Shown: positions 32,876 through 41,498 of the stretch, one piece after another
How the letters are laid out: each line of letters opens with the position of its first letter
Numbering within the stretch: position 1 is the first letter of the stretch
Source of the DNA: CAWINY01 sp963837635
GTDB taxonomy: Bacteria; Acidobacteriota; Terriglobia; Terriglobales; Acidobacteriaceae
Direction of reading: 5' to 3'
DNA: 64,000 nucleotides
Assembly (NCBI GenBank): GCA_963837635.1
Contig: CAWINY010000006.1
Coordinates: forward strand, 62,001-126,000
Notes under the pieces: model-generated
The model's database searches: none
Told to the model about the DNA's origin: nothing
Seen by the model: the letters and a program-made list of their open reading frames with translations, nothing else
Program-made: the position numbers and the translations under genes

Positions 32876-34534
32876 ATGGCTCTATTTAAGGCAGTTAAGA
32901 AACCGGTAATCAAGGCAGCGACCGGAGCGGAAGTCAGCCCGCTCCGGCCCGTCTACACTCCGAAGACTCCGCCTTGCGCCGGACATTGTCCCAACGGCAA
33001 CGAGATTCGCGAGTTGCTGGTGATGATCGCGCAAGCGGAAGCTTACGGTCGTACCAACGAACAAGCGATCGAAATGGCGTGGACGCGGCTGGCGGAACGC
33101 AATCCTTTTCCGGCAGTGTGCGGACGGGTTTGTCCGCATCCCTGCGAAGAAAGCTGCAACCGCACGGCCAAAGAGGACGGTGGCGTTGCCATCAATGCCA
33201 TCGAGCGCTTCCTTGGCGATGTCGGCATCGCCAAGAATCTGAAGCTCTCCAAGCTGAATAGTGAAACCCGCAGCGAAAAAGTTGCAGTCGTGGGTGCCGG
33301 CCCGGCCGGCCTGTCCTGCGCCTATCAACTGGCCCGCCGCGGCTATCAGGTCACGGTCCTGGAAGGGTTCCCCAAAGCGGGCGGCATGCTGCGGTATGGC
33401 ATTCCTGCCTATCGGTTGCCGCGCACAGTGCTGGATGCCGAGATCCAGCGCATCCTCGACCTCGGGGTCGAGCTCAAGTGCGATTGCATGGTGGGCCGCG
33501 ACATCTCCCTCGAGGATCTCCGCAAGCAGTATTCGGCGGTCTTCGTGGGGATCGGCGCGCAGAAAGGGCTTAAGTTGCGAATCCCCGGCGAAGACGCTCC
33601 CAACGTCTTCAGCGGGACGGACTTCTTGAACCTGGCCAACCGCGGGGAGAAGGTCGAGATCGGGAACAAGGTTCTCGTAATCGGCGGAGGTGATACCGCG
33701 ATTGACGCCGCCCGGGTCAGCAAGCGCCTGGGCGCGGACGTGACCCTGGTCTATCGGCGCACGCGGGCGGAAATGCCGGCCATTGCCCCTGAAATCGAAG
33801 GCGCGCTGGAAGAGGGCGTAAAGATCGAGTTCCTCGTTGCTCCGGTGGAAGTCATACAGGAAAACGGGAAAGCGGTACGTTTGCGCTCGATTCGCATGGC
33901 GCTTGGAGAGCCGGATTCGTCCGGCCGGCGGCGGCCAGTTCCGCAACCGGGCAGCGAATTCGAAATGGAAGCCACGGCGATCATCGCCGCGATCAGCCAG
34001 GAACCCGACTTCCAGGGTTTCGACGAACTGCACTCGGGCAAGGACTGGATCAAGGCCAACGATTTCGGCGCGACCTCTGTAGACGGTGTCTACGCTGGTG
34101 GCGACGCTCTCGATCTGGGTTTGGTGACCATCGCCATCTCCCAGGGGCGGTTTGCGGCCGATGCTATCGATGCCCAGATTCGCGGAGTCGAGATCAAGAA
34201 ACCTTCCGCACCTCTGGTGGTCACGAAAGAGAAGGTCAAGCTCGACTGGTACAAAGAGGCGGCTCGCCACGAGCGCTCTCACGTGCCGGCGGCCGAGCGT
34301 CAGCCCGATACCGAAATTGAGCTCGGGTTGAGCGAAGCCGAGGTCCTCGAGGAAGCGAAACGGTGCATGTCCTGCGGCATGTGCATGGATTGCGAAACCT
34401 GCTGGATGTACTGCAGTAATAGTTGCTTTGCGAAACTGCCGAAAGGCGAGCACTACAAAATCAAGCTGGAACTATGTAACGGCTGCAAGAAGTGCGCCGA
34501 CGCGTGCCCTTGCGGATATATCGAAATGAACTAA
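32876..34534 (+). CDS. dsrL: DsrL-type NAD(P)H-linked iron-sulfur flavoprotein
   Basis: DsrL links DsrAB to NAD(P)(H). The 552-residue product is GltD-like: N-terminal iron-sulfur helical domain with CAGHCPNGNEIRELL and CGRVCPHPCEESC, FAD fold VAVVGAGPAGLSCAYQLARRG (about residues 138-158), NADPH fold VLVIGGGDTAIDAARVSKRLG, and a C-terminal double ferredoxin (CMSCGMCMDCETC and CNGCKKCADACPCG). It lies directly after dsrB. It is shorter than the oxidative DsrL of purple sulfur bacteria (about 650 residues), fitting the DsrL-2 type seen in reductive or ambiguous organisms. Confidence 0.9.
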   Translation: MALFKAVKKPVIKAATGAEVSPLRPVYTPKTPPCAGHCPNGNEIRELLVMIAQAEAYGRTNEQAIEMAWTRLAERNPFPAVCGRVCPHPCEESCNRTAKEDGGVAINAIERFLGDVGIAKNLKLSKLNSETRSEKVAVVGAGPAGLSCAYQLARRGYQVTVLEGFPKAGGMLRYGIPAYRLPRTVLDAEIQRILDLGVELKCDCMVGRDISLEDLRKQYSAVFVGIGAQKGLKLRIPGEDAPNVFSGTDFLNLANRGEKVEIGNKVLVIGGGDTAIDAARVSKRLGADVTLVYRRTRAEMPAIAPEIEGALEEGVKIEFLVAPVEVIQENGKAVRLRSIRMALGEPDSSGRRRPVPQPGSEFEMEATAIIAAISQEPDFQGFDELHSGKDWIKANDFGATSVDGVYAGGDALDLGLVTIAISQGRFAADAIDAQIRGVEIKKPSAPLVVTKEKVKLDWYKEAARHERSHVPAAERQPDTEIELGLSEAEVLEEAKRCMSCGMCMDCETCWMYCSNSCFAKLPKGEHYKIKLELCNGCKKCADACPCGYIEMN

Positions 34535-34552
34535 TTGCGAGGTGAGACTACT

Positions 34553-34870
34553 GTGCCTACGTTTGAAGTGAACGGAAGAAGTTACGACGTTGACGAAGAT
34601 GGGTTCCTTACTCAGCCCGAGCTCTGGAACGAAGATGTGGCGAAAGACTTTGCTCAGAGTGAGGGAGTTACGGAACTCACCGAAGGCCACTGGAAGGTCA
34701 TTAAGATGATCCGTGACTACTATCTCCAGTTTGGCATCGCTCCGATGGTCCGCAAGGTCTGTAAGGATAGCGGCTTCAAGCTGAACGAGATTTACCAGTT
34801 GTTCCCGTCCGGTCCGGCCAAGGGCGCCTGCAAGTTGGCGGGCCTGCCGAAGCCCACGGGTTGCGTGTAA
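34553..34870 (+). CDS. dsrC: DsrC sulfur-carrier protein
   Basis: DsrC receives sulfur from DsrAB as a trisulfide between two cysteines, and that product is reduced by DsrMKJOP. The 105-residue protein ends ACKLAGLPKPTGCV, with both redox cysteines in C-x10-C spacing and the second one penultimate, as in true DsrC and unlike TusE. GTG at 34553 was chosen for the GAGGTGAG upstream and the family length; an earlier frame position at 34535 only adds six residues. A heptad hairpin follows the gene. Confidence 0.96.
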   Translation: MPTFEVNGRSYDVDEDGFLTQPELWNEDVAKDFAQSEGVTELTEGHWKVIKMIRDYYLQFGIAPMVRKVCKDSGFKLNEIYQLFPSGPAKGACKLAGLPKPTGCV

Positions 34871-34879
34871 TCAGGCAAG

Positions 34880-34945
34880 CTGCCGATCGGTTGTCGGTTG
34901 CCGGTCCACACCAAGGCCGGTAGCCGATTACCAACGGCAACGGAG
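34880..34945. repeat. Imperfect hairpin with heptad units after dsrC
   Basis: GTCGGTTGCCGG and CCGGTAGCCGAT (both within about 34892-34929) pair with G-U wobbles, in a run of degenerate 7-base units. It lies between dsrC and the RsbRD-like gene and may end or stabilise the upstream part of the transcript. Confidence 0.5.
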
Positions 34946-34954
34946 TTTAGTTGT

Positions 34955-35395
34955 ATGAAATCAGCCAAGGCCATCGCTCAGGAATGGTTTGAGCGCACTT
35001 TGGAAAGTTATCCGGCGCAGACGGCGCAGTTTGTCCGTGGGGAGCAGGACCAGTTCCGCAACCCGGTCGGATCGACCTTCCAGCCGGCTCTCGTCATTCT
35101 TGCGGAAGAGGTTCTGGGCAAGATGGATGTGGCGCGAATCTTTCCAGCTCTGGACGGAATCGTGCGCATTCGCGCAGTTCAGGACTTCACGGCTGCGGAA
35201 GCAGTAGGTTTCGTGTTTCTGTTGAAGGATGTTCTGGCGCCCGAGGCGGGTCCGCAGTTCGATAAAAATGTGGACAAGCTGGCGCTACTGGCTTTCGACA
35301 ATTACATGAGATGCCGGGACCAGATGCTGGTCATTCGCGGCAGAAACGCATGGCGCTGCCCAACGGGCGCTAGCGAAGATAGCTGTGGGAGTTAA
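34955..35395 (+). CDS. RsbRD N-terminal-like sensor protein
   Basis: The 146-residue product matches the RsbRD_N-type helical domain (IAQEWFERTLESYPAQTAQFVRGEQDQFRNPVG, then LDGIVRIRAVQDFTAAEAVGFVFLLKDVL). In other sulfate reducers a gene of this type is found immediately before dsrM. Here it also directly precedes dsrM, with three bases between them. No histidine-kinase or STAS domain is attached. Its function is unknown; a sensor or assembly role for DsrMKJOP is plausible. Confidence 0.8.
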   Translation: MKSAKAIAQEWFERTLESYPAQTAQFVRGEQDQFRNPVGSTFQPALVILAEEVLGKMDVARIFPALDGIVRIRAVQDFTAAEAVGFVFLLKDVLAPEAGPQFDKNVDKLALLAFDNYMRCRDQMLVIRGRNAWRCPTGASEDSCGS

Positions 35396-35398
35396 CGG

Positions 35399-36421
35399 AT
35401 GCCTGTCCTCCTCTCGCTTGTCACCGTCATCGTACTAGTGGGCTGCGGTCTGCTGGCAGGACGCGCCGAGGGATCGCACGCGCTGATCGGCATTGCCATC
35501 CCTTATGCGGCAACGGCGATCTTCCTGATCGGTGTTTGCTGTCGCGTCATGCGTTGGGCGATCACCCCGGTGCCCTTCCGCATCACCACCACCTGCGGAC
35601 AACAGAAATCGCTGCCCTGGATTCGCCAGGCGAAACTCGATAACCCATCCTCCACGATGGGCGTGATCGGGCGCATGGCGCTGGAAGTTCTGGGCTTCCG
35701 CTCCCTGTTCCGCAACACGCGCACCCAATTGCAGGAGGGCAATCGCGCGTTCTTCGGGGACAGCAAGTGGCTGTGGATGGGCGCGATGGCCTTTCACTAT
35801 GGCTTCCTGCTGGTCATCCTGCGGCACCTCCGGTTGTTCCTGCAGCCGATCCCGGCATGGGTATTGGCACTGCAGAAGGCGGATGGCTTCTTTCAGGTTG
35901 GCACCCCAGAGGTTTATCTGAGTGACCTCCTGCTGGTGGCCGGGCTGGCTTATCTGCTGGTGCGCCGCTTCCAAGATCCGCTGGTCCGCTACATCTCGCT
36001 GTTTACGGACTATTTCGCGCTGTTCCTGCTGTCCGGCATTGCGATCACCGGCGTCATGATGCGGTATTTCGCCAAGACCGATGTGCCTGCCATCAAGCAA
36101 CTGGCGCTGGGGCTGGTCACCTTCTCGCCCATTGTGCCGGCGGGGGTGGGGCCGTTGTTCTTTGCTCACCTTCTTCTGGTCAGCGCGCTGGCCGCGTACT
36201 TCCCGTTCAGCAAGCTGATGCACATGGGCGGTGTCTTCCTAAGCCCGACCCGGAACCTGGCAAACACCAATCGAATGCGTCGTCACATCAACCCATGGAA
36301 CTATCCGGTTAAGACCCACACCTATGCGGAGTGGGAGGAAGAATTCCATGACAAGATCGTGGCGGCGGGAATACCGCTTGAGGCCGAACATGCACGAGCA
36401 ACCACCGTTACTGCAGATTGA
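35399..36421 (+). CDS. dsrM: DsrM membrane cytochrome b subunit
   Basis: DsrM is the NarI-like haem b subunit of the DsrMKJOP complex, and takes electrons from or gives them to menaquinol. The 340-residue product has a first membrane segment at about residues 2-20, further segments near 25-45, 125-145, 175-195, 200-225 and 240-275, and haem-ligand candidates in AFHYGFLLVILRHLR and FAHLLLVSALAAYFPFSKLMH. It overlaps dsrK by about 30 bases. Confidence 0.93.
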   Translation: MPVLLSLVTVIVLVGCGLLAGRAEGSHALIGIAIPYAATAIFLIGVCCRVMRWAITPVPFRITTTCGQQKSLPWIRQAKLDNPSSTMGVIGRMALEVLGFRSLFRNTRTQLQEGNRAFFGDSKWLWMGAMAFHYGFLLVILRHLRLFLQPIPAWVLALQKADGFFQVGTPEVYLSDLLLVAGLAYLLVRRFQDPLVRYISLFTDYFALFLLSGIAITGVMMRYFAKTDVPAIKQLALGLVTFSPIVPAGVGPLFFAHLLLVSALAAYFPFSKLMHMGGVFLSPTRNLANTNRMRRHINPWNYPVKTHTYAEWEEEFHDKIVAAGIPLEAEHARATTVTAD

Positions 36422-37997
36422 AACCAAGCGGCCGCCGGCCAAGGATTGGCGCGACCCGAAGGTAGAGTTCCGTAGAGGTTTCTATAACTACAGTGCTCTT
36501 CCGAAGAGCGTGAAATACCTTGGCATGCCCAATCCACGGGAGTGGAATCCCACCGACCAGGATTGGAAGCTGCCGCCCGACTGGAAAAAGATTCTCTTGG
36601 ACGGCATGAAGGAACGCCTGGAGAAGTTCCGTTCCTTCCGGCTGTTCATGGACATCTGCGTGCGCTGTGGCGCCTGCGCCGATAAGTGCCATTTCTATAT
36701 CGGCTCCGGCGATCCTAAGAACATGCCGGTGCTGCGCGCCGAGCTGATCCGCTCCGTCTATCGCCGCTACTTCACTCTGACCGGCAAGCTGTTCGGAGGG
36801 TTGGCCGGCGGGCGGGAGCTGACCGAGGACGTGGTCAAGGAGTGGTTCTACTACTTCTACCAGTGCACGGAATGCCGGCGCTGCTCGGTGTTCTGTCCCT
36901 ACGGCATCGATACCGCCGAGATCACCATGATCGGGCGCGAACTGCTCAACCTGATCGGGGTGAATATCAACTGGGTGATCCAGCCGGCGGCCGACTGCTT
37001 CCGCACCGGCAACCACCTCGGCATCCAGCCGCACGGCTTCAAGGACAGCCTGGAATTTGCCGCAGACGAACTGGAAGAGATCACCGGCGTCCGGATCGAC
37101 CTGCCCATCAATCGCAAGGGCGTGGACGTTCTGTTCGTGACGCCATCGGCGGATTATTTCGGTGATCCGCACTACTACACCTTGCTCGGCTATATGGCCC
37201 TGTTCCATGAGGTGGGGCTCAGCTACACCTTCAGCGCCTACGCCGGCGAGGGCGGCAACTTCGGCCTGTTCACCTCGCACGAGATGATGAAGCGGCTGAA
37301 TGCCAAGATTTATGACGAAGCCAAGCGGCTTGGGGTGAAGTGGATCATCGGCGGAGAATGCGGCCACATGTGGCGCGTGATCCACCAGTACATGGACACC
37401 ATGAACGGGCCGGCTGATTTCCTGCAAGTGCCGGTTTCGCCGATCACGGGCACGGTTTTCGAGAGTGCCCGCTCGACCAAGATGGTTCATATTGCGGAGT
37501 TCACTGCCGACCTGATCCATCACGGCAAGCTAAAGTTCGATCCCAGCCGCAACGACAACCAGATTGTCACCTATCACGACTCCTGCAATCCGGCGCGCGC
37601 CATGGGGCTGCTGGACGAGCCACGCTATATCCTGAACAGCGTGTGTAACCACTTCTACGATATGCCGGAGAACACCATCCGCGAGCAGACCTTCTGCTGC
37701 GGCAGCGGATCCGGAATCGGAACCGACGAAAACCTGGAGATGCGCCTGCGCGGCGGCTTCCCGCGGGCCAACGCGGTGAAGTATGTGCACGAGAAGCATG
37801 GGGTCAACATGCTGACCTGCATGTGCGCCATCGACAAGGCCAACCTGCCCGGACTGATGGAGTACTGGGTGCCGGGAGTCGGGGTCGGGGGCGTGCACGA
37901 GATGCTCGGCAACGCCCTGATCATGAAGGGGGAAAAGGAGCGCACCACCGATCTGCGCGGCGAACCCCTACCAGTGAAGGAGGCCACCCATGCGTGA
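36390..37997 (+). CDS. dsrK: DsrK catalytic iron-sulfur subunit
   Basis: DsrK is the HdrD-like cytoplasmic subunit that reduces DsrC trisulfide. The 535-residue product has ferredoxin motifs CVRCGACADKCHFY and CTECRRCSVFCPYG, and the noncubane-cluster set GECGHMW, YHDSCNPARAMG, TFCCGSGSG and LTCMCAID. The ATG at 36390 (HEQPPLLQIE) is preferred over an open extension within dsrM. It ends overlapping the dsrJ start by eight bases. Confidence 0.95.
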   Translation: MHEQPPLLQIETKRPPAKDWRDPKVEFRRGFYNYSALPKSVKYLGMPNPREWNPTDQDWKLPPDWKKILLDGMKERLEKFRSFRLFMDICVRCGACADKCHFYIGSGDPKNMPVLRAELIRSVYRRYFTLTGKLFGGLAGGRELTEDVVKEWFYYFYQCTECRRCSVFCPYGIDTAEITMIGRELLNLIGVNINWVIQPAADCFRTGNHLGIQPHGFKDSLEFAADELEEITGVRIDLPINRKGVDVLFVTPSADYFGDPHYYTLLGYMALFHEVGLSYTFSAYAGEGGNFGLFTSHEMMKRLNAKIYDEAKRLGVKWIIGGECGHMWRVIHQYMDTMNGPADFLQVPVSPITGTVFESARSTKMVHIAEFTADLIHHGKLKFDPSRNDNQIVTYHDSCNPARAMGLLDEPRYILNSVCNHFYDMPENTIREQTFCCGSGSGIGTDENLEMRLRGGFPRANAVKYVHEKHGVNMLTCMCAIDKANLPGLMEYWVPGVGVGGVHEMLGNALIMKGEKERTTDLRGEPLPVKEATHA

Positions 37998-38472
37998 TCG
38001 TCCCCAAATTGTTGCCGGACTGCTGATCTTCGTGGCCCTGTTTACCTTCCCCGCCTGGCGCGGAGTGGTAGCGGGCTCGAAGCCGCAGCAACCGGTGCTC
38101 ACCCTGCCCACCGCGCAAAAGCACTGTGTGCTTCCGCGCGACGAGATGCGGGGCCGGCATATGCAGTTGCTGATCCAGTGGCGCGATAACAAGGTGCGCC
38201 GGGGAATCACGACCTACACGGCATACGACGGTACGGTGTACCCGGCTAGTCTGACCCACACCTGCCTGGGGCAGTGCCACACCAACAAGGCCGAGTTCTG
38301 CGACCGGTGCCATCAGTACTCGGGGGTTTCGGGGCCGTATTGCTTCGATTGCCACGTGGATCCGAGCAAGGGGGCGAATGTCGCGGCAGCAGCACCTGTG
38401 GCTGCGCCCGCGCCACCGCCCGCGATGCTCGCTTCGCATGAGGCGGATGCGGCCGCAAGGAGCGCACGATGA
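37990..38472 (+). CDS. dsrJ: DsrJ triheme cytochrome c subunit
   Basis: DsrJ is the periplasmic triheme subunit of DsrMKJOP. The 160-residue product has an N-terminal signal anchor (residues about 6-28), the conserved cysteine before GRHMQLL that serves as an axial ligand in family members (HCVLPRDEM), then CLGQCH, CDRCH and CFDCH. The first haem site has three residues between the cysteines (CX3CH) rather than two, which is unusual. The tail is rich in alanine and proline. It overlaps dsrO by four bases. Confidence 0.92.
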   Translation: MRDRPQIVAGLLIFVALFTFPAWRGVVAGSKPQQPVLTLPTAQKHCVLPRDEMRGRHMQLLIQWRDNKVRRGITTYTAYDGTVYPASLTHTCLGQCHTNKAEFCDRCHQYSGVSGPYCFDCHVDPSKGANVAAAAPVAAPAPPPAMLASHEADAAARSAR

Positions 38473-39236
38473 GCATCACGCGCAAACAATTCCTGGTTAG
38501 CATTGGCCTCGGTGCCCTGGCCGCGGGTTGCGGCAAGGCCGTGGCCTCCCTGGCCCCGGAAGTGGGCGAAGCAGTCAAAGGGAACGGCAGTGGAAAGCGC
38601 TGGGGCATGGCGATCGACTTCCAGAAGTGCCGCGCGGACGACGGTTGCCGGCAATGCATGGGAGTGTGCAGTAGCGTACACAACGTCCCCAGCATTCCGG
38701 ATCCCGCGCACGAAGTGAAGTGGATCTGGAAAGAGCAGTTCCAGAAGGTGTTCCCGTTCCAGCAGAACGATTACACGAAGGCGGCGTACGTCAATCATCC
38801 ATTGCCGTTGCTGTGCAACCACTGCGCCGAGCCGGCATGCACGCGGGTGTGTCCGACGCAGGCTACCTGGAAGCGCGACTCGGACGGCATCGTGATGATG
38901 GACTGGCATCGCTGCATCGGCTGCCGGTACTGCATGGCAGCGTGCCCGTATGGATCGCGCAGCTTCAACTTCTTCGATCCGCGGCCGTACGTCAGCCAGC
39001 AGAACCCCGAATTTCCCACGCGCATGAAGGGCGTGGTGGAAAAGTGCAATTTCTGCGAAGAGCGGCTGGCCAAGGGAGAGATCCCGGCCTGTGTCGAAAA
39101 ATGCGAACAGAAAGCTTTGGTGTTCGGTGATCTGAACGACCCGAATTCCGACGTTCGCAAGCTGCTGCAAACGCGATACGCAATTCAACGCCAGCCGGAG
39201 TTGGGAACAGGGCCGGCAGTCTATTACCTGATCTGA
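38469..39236 (+). CDS. dsrO: DsrO periplasmic ferredoxin-like subunit
   Basis: DsrO is a periplasmic iron-sulfur protein with several [4Fe-4S] clusters. The 255-residue product has CNHCAEPACTRVCPTQA, CIGCRYCMAACPYG and CNFCEERLAKGEIPACVEKC cluster motifs in PhsB/NrfC order, plus an N-terminal CRADDGCRQCMGVCSS set. The signal region MSITRKQFLVSIGLG carries RK where Tat signals have RR, and is followed by a lipobox-like LAAGC at about residues 17-21, suggesting a lipid anchor. It is followed by dsrP after ten bases. Confidence 0.93.
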   Translation: MSITRKQFLVSIGLGALAAGCGKAVASLAPEVGEAVKGNGSGKRWGMAIDFQKCRADDGCRQCMGVCSSVHNVPSIPDPAHEVKWIWKEQFQKVFPFQQNDYTKAAYVNHPLPLLCNHCAEPACTRVCPTQATWKRDSDGIVMMDWHRCIGCRYCMAACPYGSRSFNFFDPRPYVSQQNPEFPTRMKGVVEKCNFCEERLAKGEIPACVEKCEQKALVFGDLNDPNSDVRKLLQTRYAIQRQPELGTGPAVYYLI

Positions 39237-39246
39237 GCGTGTCTCT

Positions 39247-40416
39247 ATGTTGGAAAAAGCGTTAGTGGGAAGCCGCAAATATTGGAGTTGGGTGCTGCTC
39301 TTGTTGTTGGTCATGGCAGCCGGTTTTGCCTGTTACTTGCGGCAGTTGAACTACGGCCTGGGAATCACAGGGTTGAGCCGCGACGTGTCGTGGGGCTTGT
39401 ACATTGCCCAGTTCACGTTCTTTGTCGGCGTGGCGGCCTCGGCGGTGATGGTGGTGCTGCCCTATTACCTGCACGATGCTAAGGCCTTCGGCAAGGTGAC
39501 CATTCTCGGCGAGTTCCTCGCCATTTCCGCGGTGACGATGTGCATGCTGTTCATCTTCGTAGACATGGGGCAACCCATGCGCGTGTTGAACGTGATGCTC
39601 TATCCCACGCCGCACTCGATGATGTTCTGGGACATGGTCTCGCTCAGCGGCTATCTGTGCCTGAACTCGCTGATCGCGTTCGTTAGCCTGGGCGCCGAGC
39701 GCAAAGGCGCGCCGCATCCCCACTGGATCAAGCCCTTCATCGTGCTCTCGATTCCGTGGGCGGTCAGCATTCATACCGTGACCGCATTCCTGTATTGCGG
39801 CCTGCCGGGCCGGGCGTTCTGGCTGACCGCCATTCTGGCTCCCCGTTTCCTGGCATCCGCCTTTGCCGGCGGCCCTGCGTTGCTGTTTCTGCTCTGCCTG
39901 CTGCTGAGCAAGGTCACTTCGTTCGACGTGGGCAAGGAAGCCCGGCAGAAGTTGGGCGTCATCGTGACGTATGCCATGTCGGTGAACGTCTTCTTCATCT
40001 GTCTGGAGATGTTCACAGCCTATTACAGCAATATTCCCGAACACCTGGAGCATTTCAACTACGTCTTCCGTGGTGCCGAGGGGAACAACCGACTGGCGCA
40101 CCTGATGTGGATCTCCTTAGGCTTGGCGGCGTTTTCTCTGGTATTCTTGTTGATTCCCAAGATCCGAGCCAACGAGAAGGCTCTCGCCGTGGCTTGTGTC
40201 ACGGTGTTTGTCTCGCTGTGGCTGGACAAGGGAATGGGGCTGATCGTCGGCGGATTCATCCCCTCGCCGTTGGGCGTGGTGACCACGTATAAACCCACGG
40301 CACCCGAGTGGACCATCGTGGCGGGCATTTGGGCGCTAGGCGCGCTGATGATTACCGTGTTTTACAAAATTGTTGTTTCCATCCGTGCCGCAAACGAGCC
40401 CAGCAAGGTGGCATGA
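39247..40416 (+). CDS. dsrP: DsrP NrfD-type membrane subunit
   Basis: DsrP is the PsrC/NrfD-like quinone-site subunit of DsrMKJOP. The 389-residue product has about ten hydrophobic segments beginning near residue 17 and the family-typical LSRDVSWGLYIAQFTFFVGVAASA region in the second segment. It carries no haem motif. It closes the dsrMKJOP block; cobA follows after 67 bases. Confidence 0.94.
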   Translation: MLEKALVGSRKYWSWVLLLLLVMAAGFACYLRQLNYGLGITGLSRDVSWGLYIAQFTFFVGVAASAVMVVLPYYLHDAKAFGKVTILGEFLAISAVTMCMLFIFVDMGQPMRVLNVMLYPTPHSMMFWDMVSLSGYLCLNSLIAFVSLGAERKGAPHPHWIKPFIVLSIPWAVSIHTVTAFLYCGLPGRAFWLTAILAPRFLASAFAGGPALLFLLCLLLSKVTSFDVGKEARQKLGVIVTYAMSVNVFFICLEMFTAYYSNIPEHLEHFNYVFRGAEGNNRLAHLMWISLGLAAFSLVFLLIPKIRANEKALAVACVTVFVSLWLDKGMGLIVGGFIPSPLGVVTTYKPTAPEWTIVAGIWALGALMITVFYKIVVSIRAANEPSKVA

Positions 40417-40483
40417 AGGTCAGGCGGGCGATCGCTTGGCAATGCCTTTGGACTGAGTAGAGACATGCAGTAGTGAGGTATTC

Positions 40484-41260
40484 ATGGGCCAAGTTGGAAA
40501 AGTTTATTTGGTCGGAGCGGGGCCGGGCGATCCCGGGCTGTTAACGATCAAGGCCTCGGAACTGATTCGGGCCGCGGACGTAGTTGTCTACGATCGCCTG
40601 GTTCAGGAGGGCGTGCTCGCCTTCGCCCGTCCGGGCGCAGAAACCATCTTCATGGGCAAGGTGCTGGGTTGTCACAGCTCCCGTCAAAATGAGATTCACG
40701 AAACCCTGGTGAACAAGGCCCGCGAAGGCAAGATGGTGGTCCGACTCAAAGGGGGCGACCCGTTTCTATTCGGACGGGGCGGGGAAGAGGTGGAGTATCT
40801 GGCCGAACATGGGGTGCCGTTTGAGGTAATCCCGGGTGTCTCCTCCTGCTTGTCGGCGCCGCTGAGTGCGAACATCGCGGTTACGCATCGCGAGGCCTCC
40901 TCGTACGTGGCCATCGTCACCGGCCATAACGCGGACGGCAATGACGACCGGATAGACTGGCAGGCTCTGAGCAAGATTGACACGATCGTCTTCCTGATGG
41001 GCGTCCACAATGTGGGGATGATCGCTGAAAAACTGATGGCCGCGGGCCGCTCCGGCGCAACTCCAGCCGCCATCATTCAAATGGCGTTCTGGGACGGCTC
41101 ACAGGTCGTCACGGGTACGTTGGAAACCATCGCGGAGGAGATTCGCCGCGCCGGGGTTGAGCCTCCGGCAACGTTAGTCGTGGGCGAGGTTGTACGTCTC
41201 CGCGACAGATTGCAACAGCTTATAGCAGCTAATTCAGAGAAAGAAGGGGTATTGGTATGA
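40484..41260 (+). CDS. cobA: Uroporphyrinogen-III C-methyltransferase
   Basis: The enzyme adds two methyl groups to uroporphyrinogen III to form precorrin-2, precursor of siroheme and cobalamin. The 258-residue product has the SAM-binding GAGPGDPGLLTIKASELIRAADVVVYD start, the RLKGGDPFLFGRGGEE motif and the PGVSSCLSAP loop. It has no CysG N-terminal part; the matching Met8-like gene is at 29403-30161. It overlaps dsrD in an ATGA arrangement, so it belongs to the dsr operon, supplying siroheme for DsrAB. Confidence 0.95.
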   Translation: MGQVGKVYLVGAGPGDPGLLTIKASELIRAADVVVYDRLVQEGVLAFARPGAETIFMGKVLGCHSSRQNEIHETLVNKAREGKMVVRLKGGDPFLFGRGGEEVEYLAEHGVPFEVIPGVSSCLSAPLSANIAVTHREASSYVAIVTGHNADGNDDRIDWQALSKIDTIVFLMGVHNVGMIAEKLMAAGRSGATPAAIIQMAFWDGSQVVTGTLETIAEEIRRAGVEPPATLVVGEVVRLRDRLQQLIAANSEKEGVLV

Positions 41261-41487
41261 GTGTTCCCGTCGAGACCTTGGCGGAGGAGATGTTCCAGTA
41301 CATAACGCAATACTTCGGCAAGAAGAACGTGAAAGCCGGCGATCTGACCAAAGAGATGATTGCCAAGCATGGCGAAGAATGCAGCAAAGACGACTGCAAG
41401 AAGGCCATCCGCATCCTGATGGATTCCGGGCGCTGCGTTTATAACTATATTGGCGGTTCCTTCATTACGCTTCCGCCCAAGGCCTAG
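41257..41487 (+). CDS. dsrD: DsrD, sulfite reductase accessory protein
   Basis: The 76-residue product fits DsrD, a small winged-helix protein found with DsrAB of sulfate reducers and reported to stimulate sulfite reduction. The EEMFQYITQYFGKK start, LTKEMIAKHGEECSKDDCKKAIRILMDSGRCVYNYIGGSFI middle and short tail are of family length. It starts inside the cobA stop codon. Presence of dsrD is usually taken as a mark of the reductive direction. Confidence 0.93.
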   Translation: MSVPVETLAEEMFQYITQYFGKKNVKAGDLTKEMIAKHGEECSKDDCKKAIRILMDSGRCVYNYIGGSFITLPPKA

Positions 41488-41498
41488 TCGTTCCCTGC

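Noticed and set aside
32882..34453. A 523-residue open frame opposite dsrL, with similar antisense frames opposite dsrA (30631-31794) and the HdrD-like gene (27201-28196)
   Set aside because: They mirror genes with strong domain evidence and show no recognisable pattern or ribosome-binding site.
34535..34870. DsrC start at 34535 with six extra residues
   Set aside because: The GTG at 34553 has a good ribosome-binding site at the right distance and gives the family length of 105 residues.
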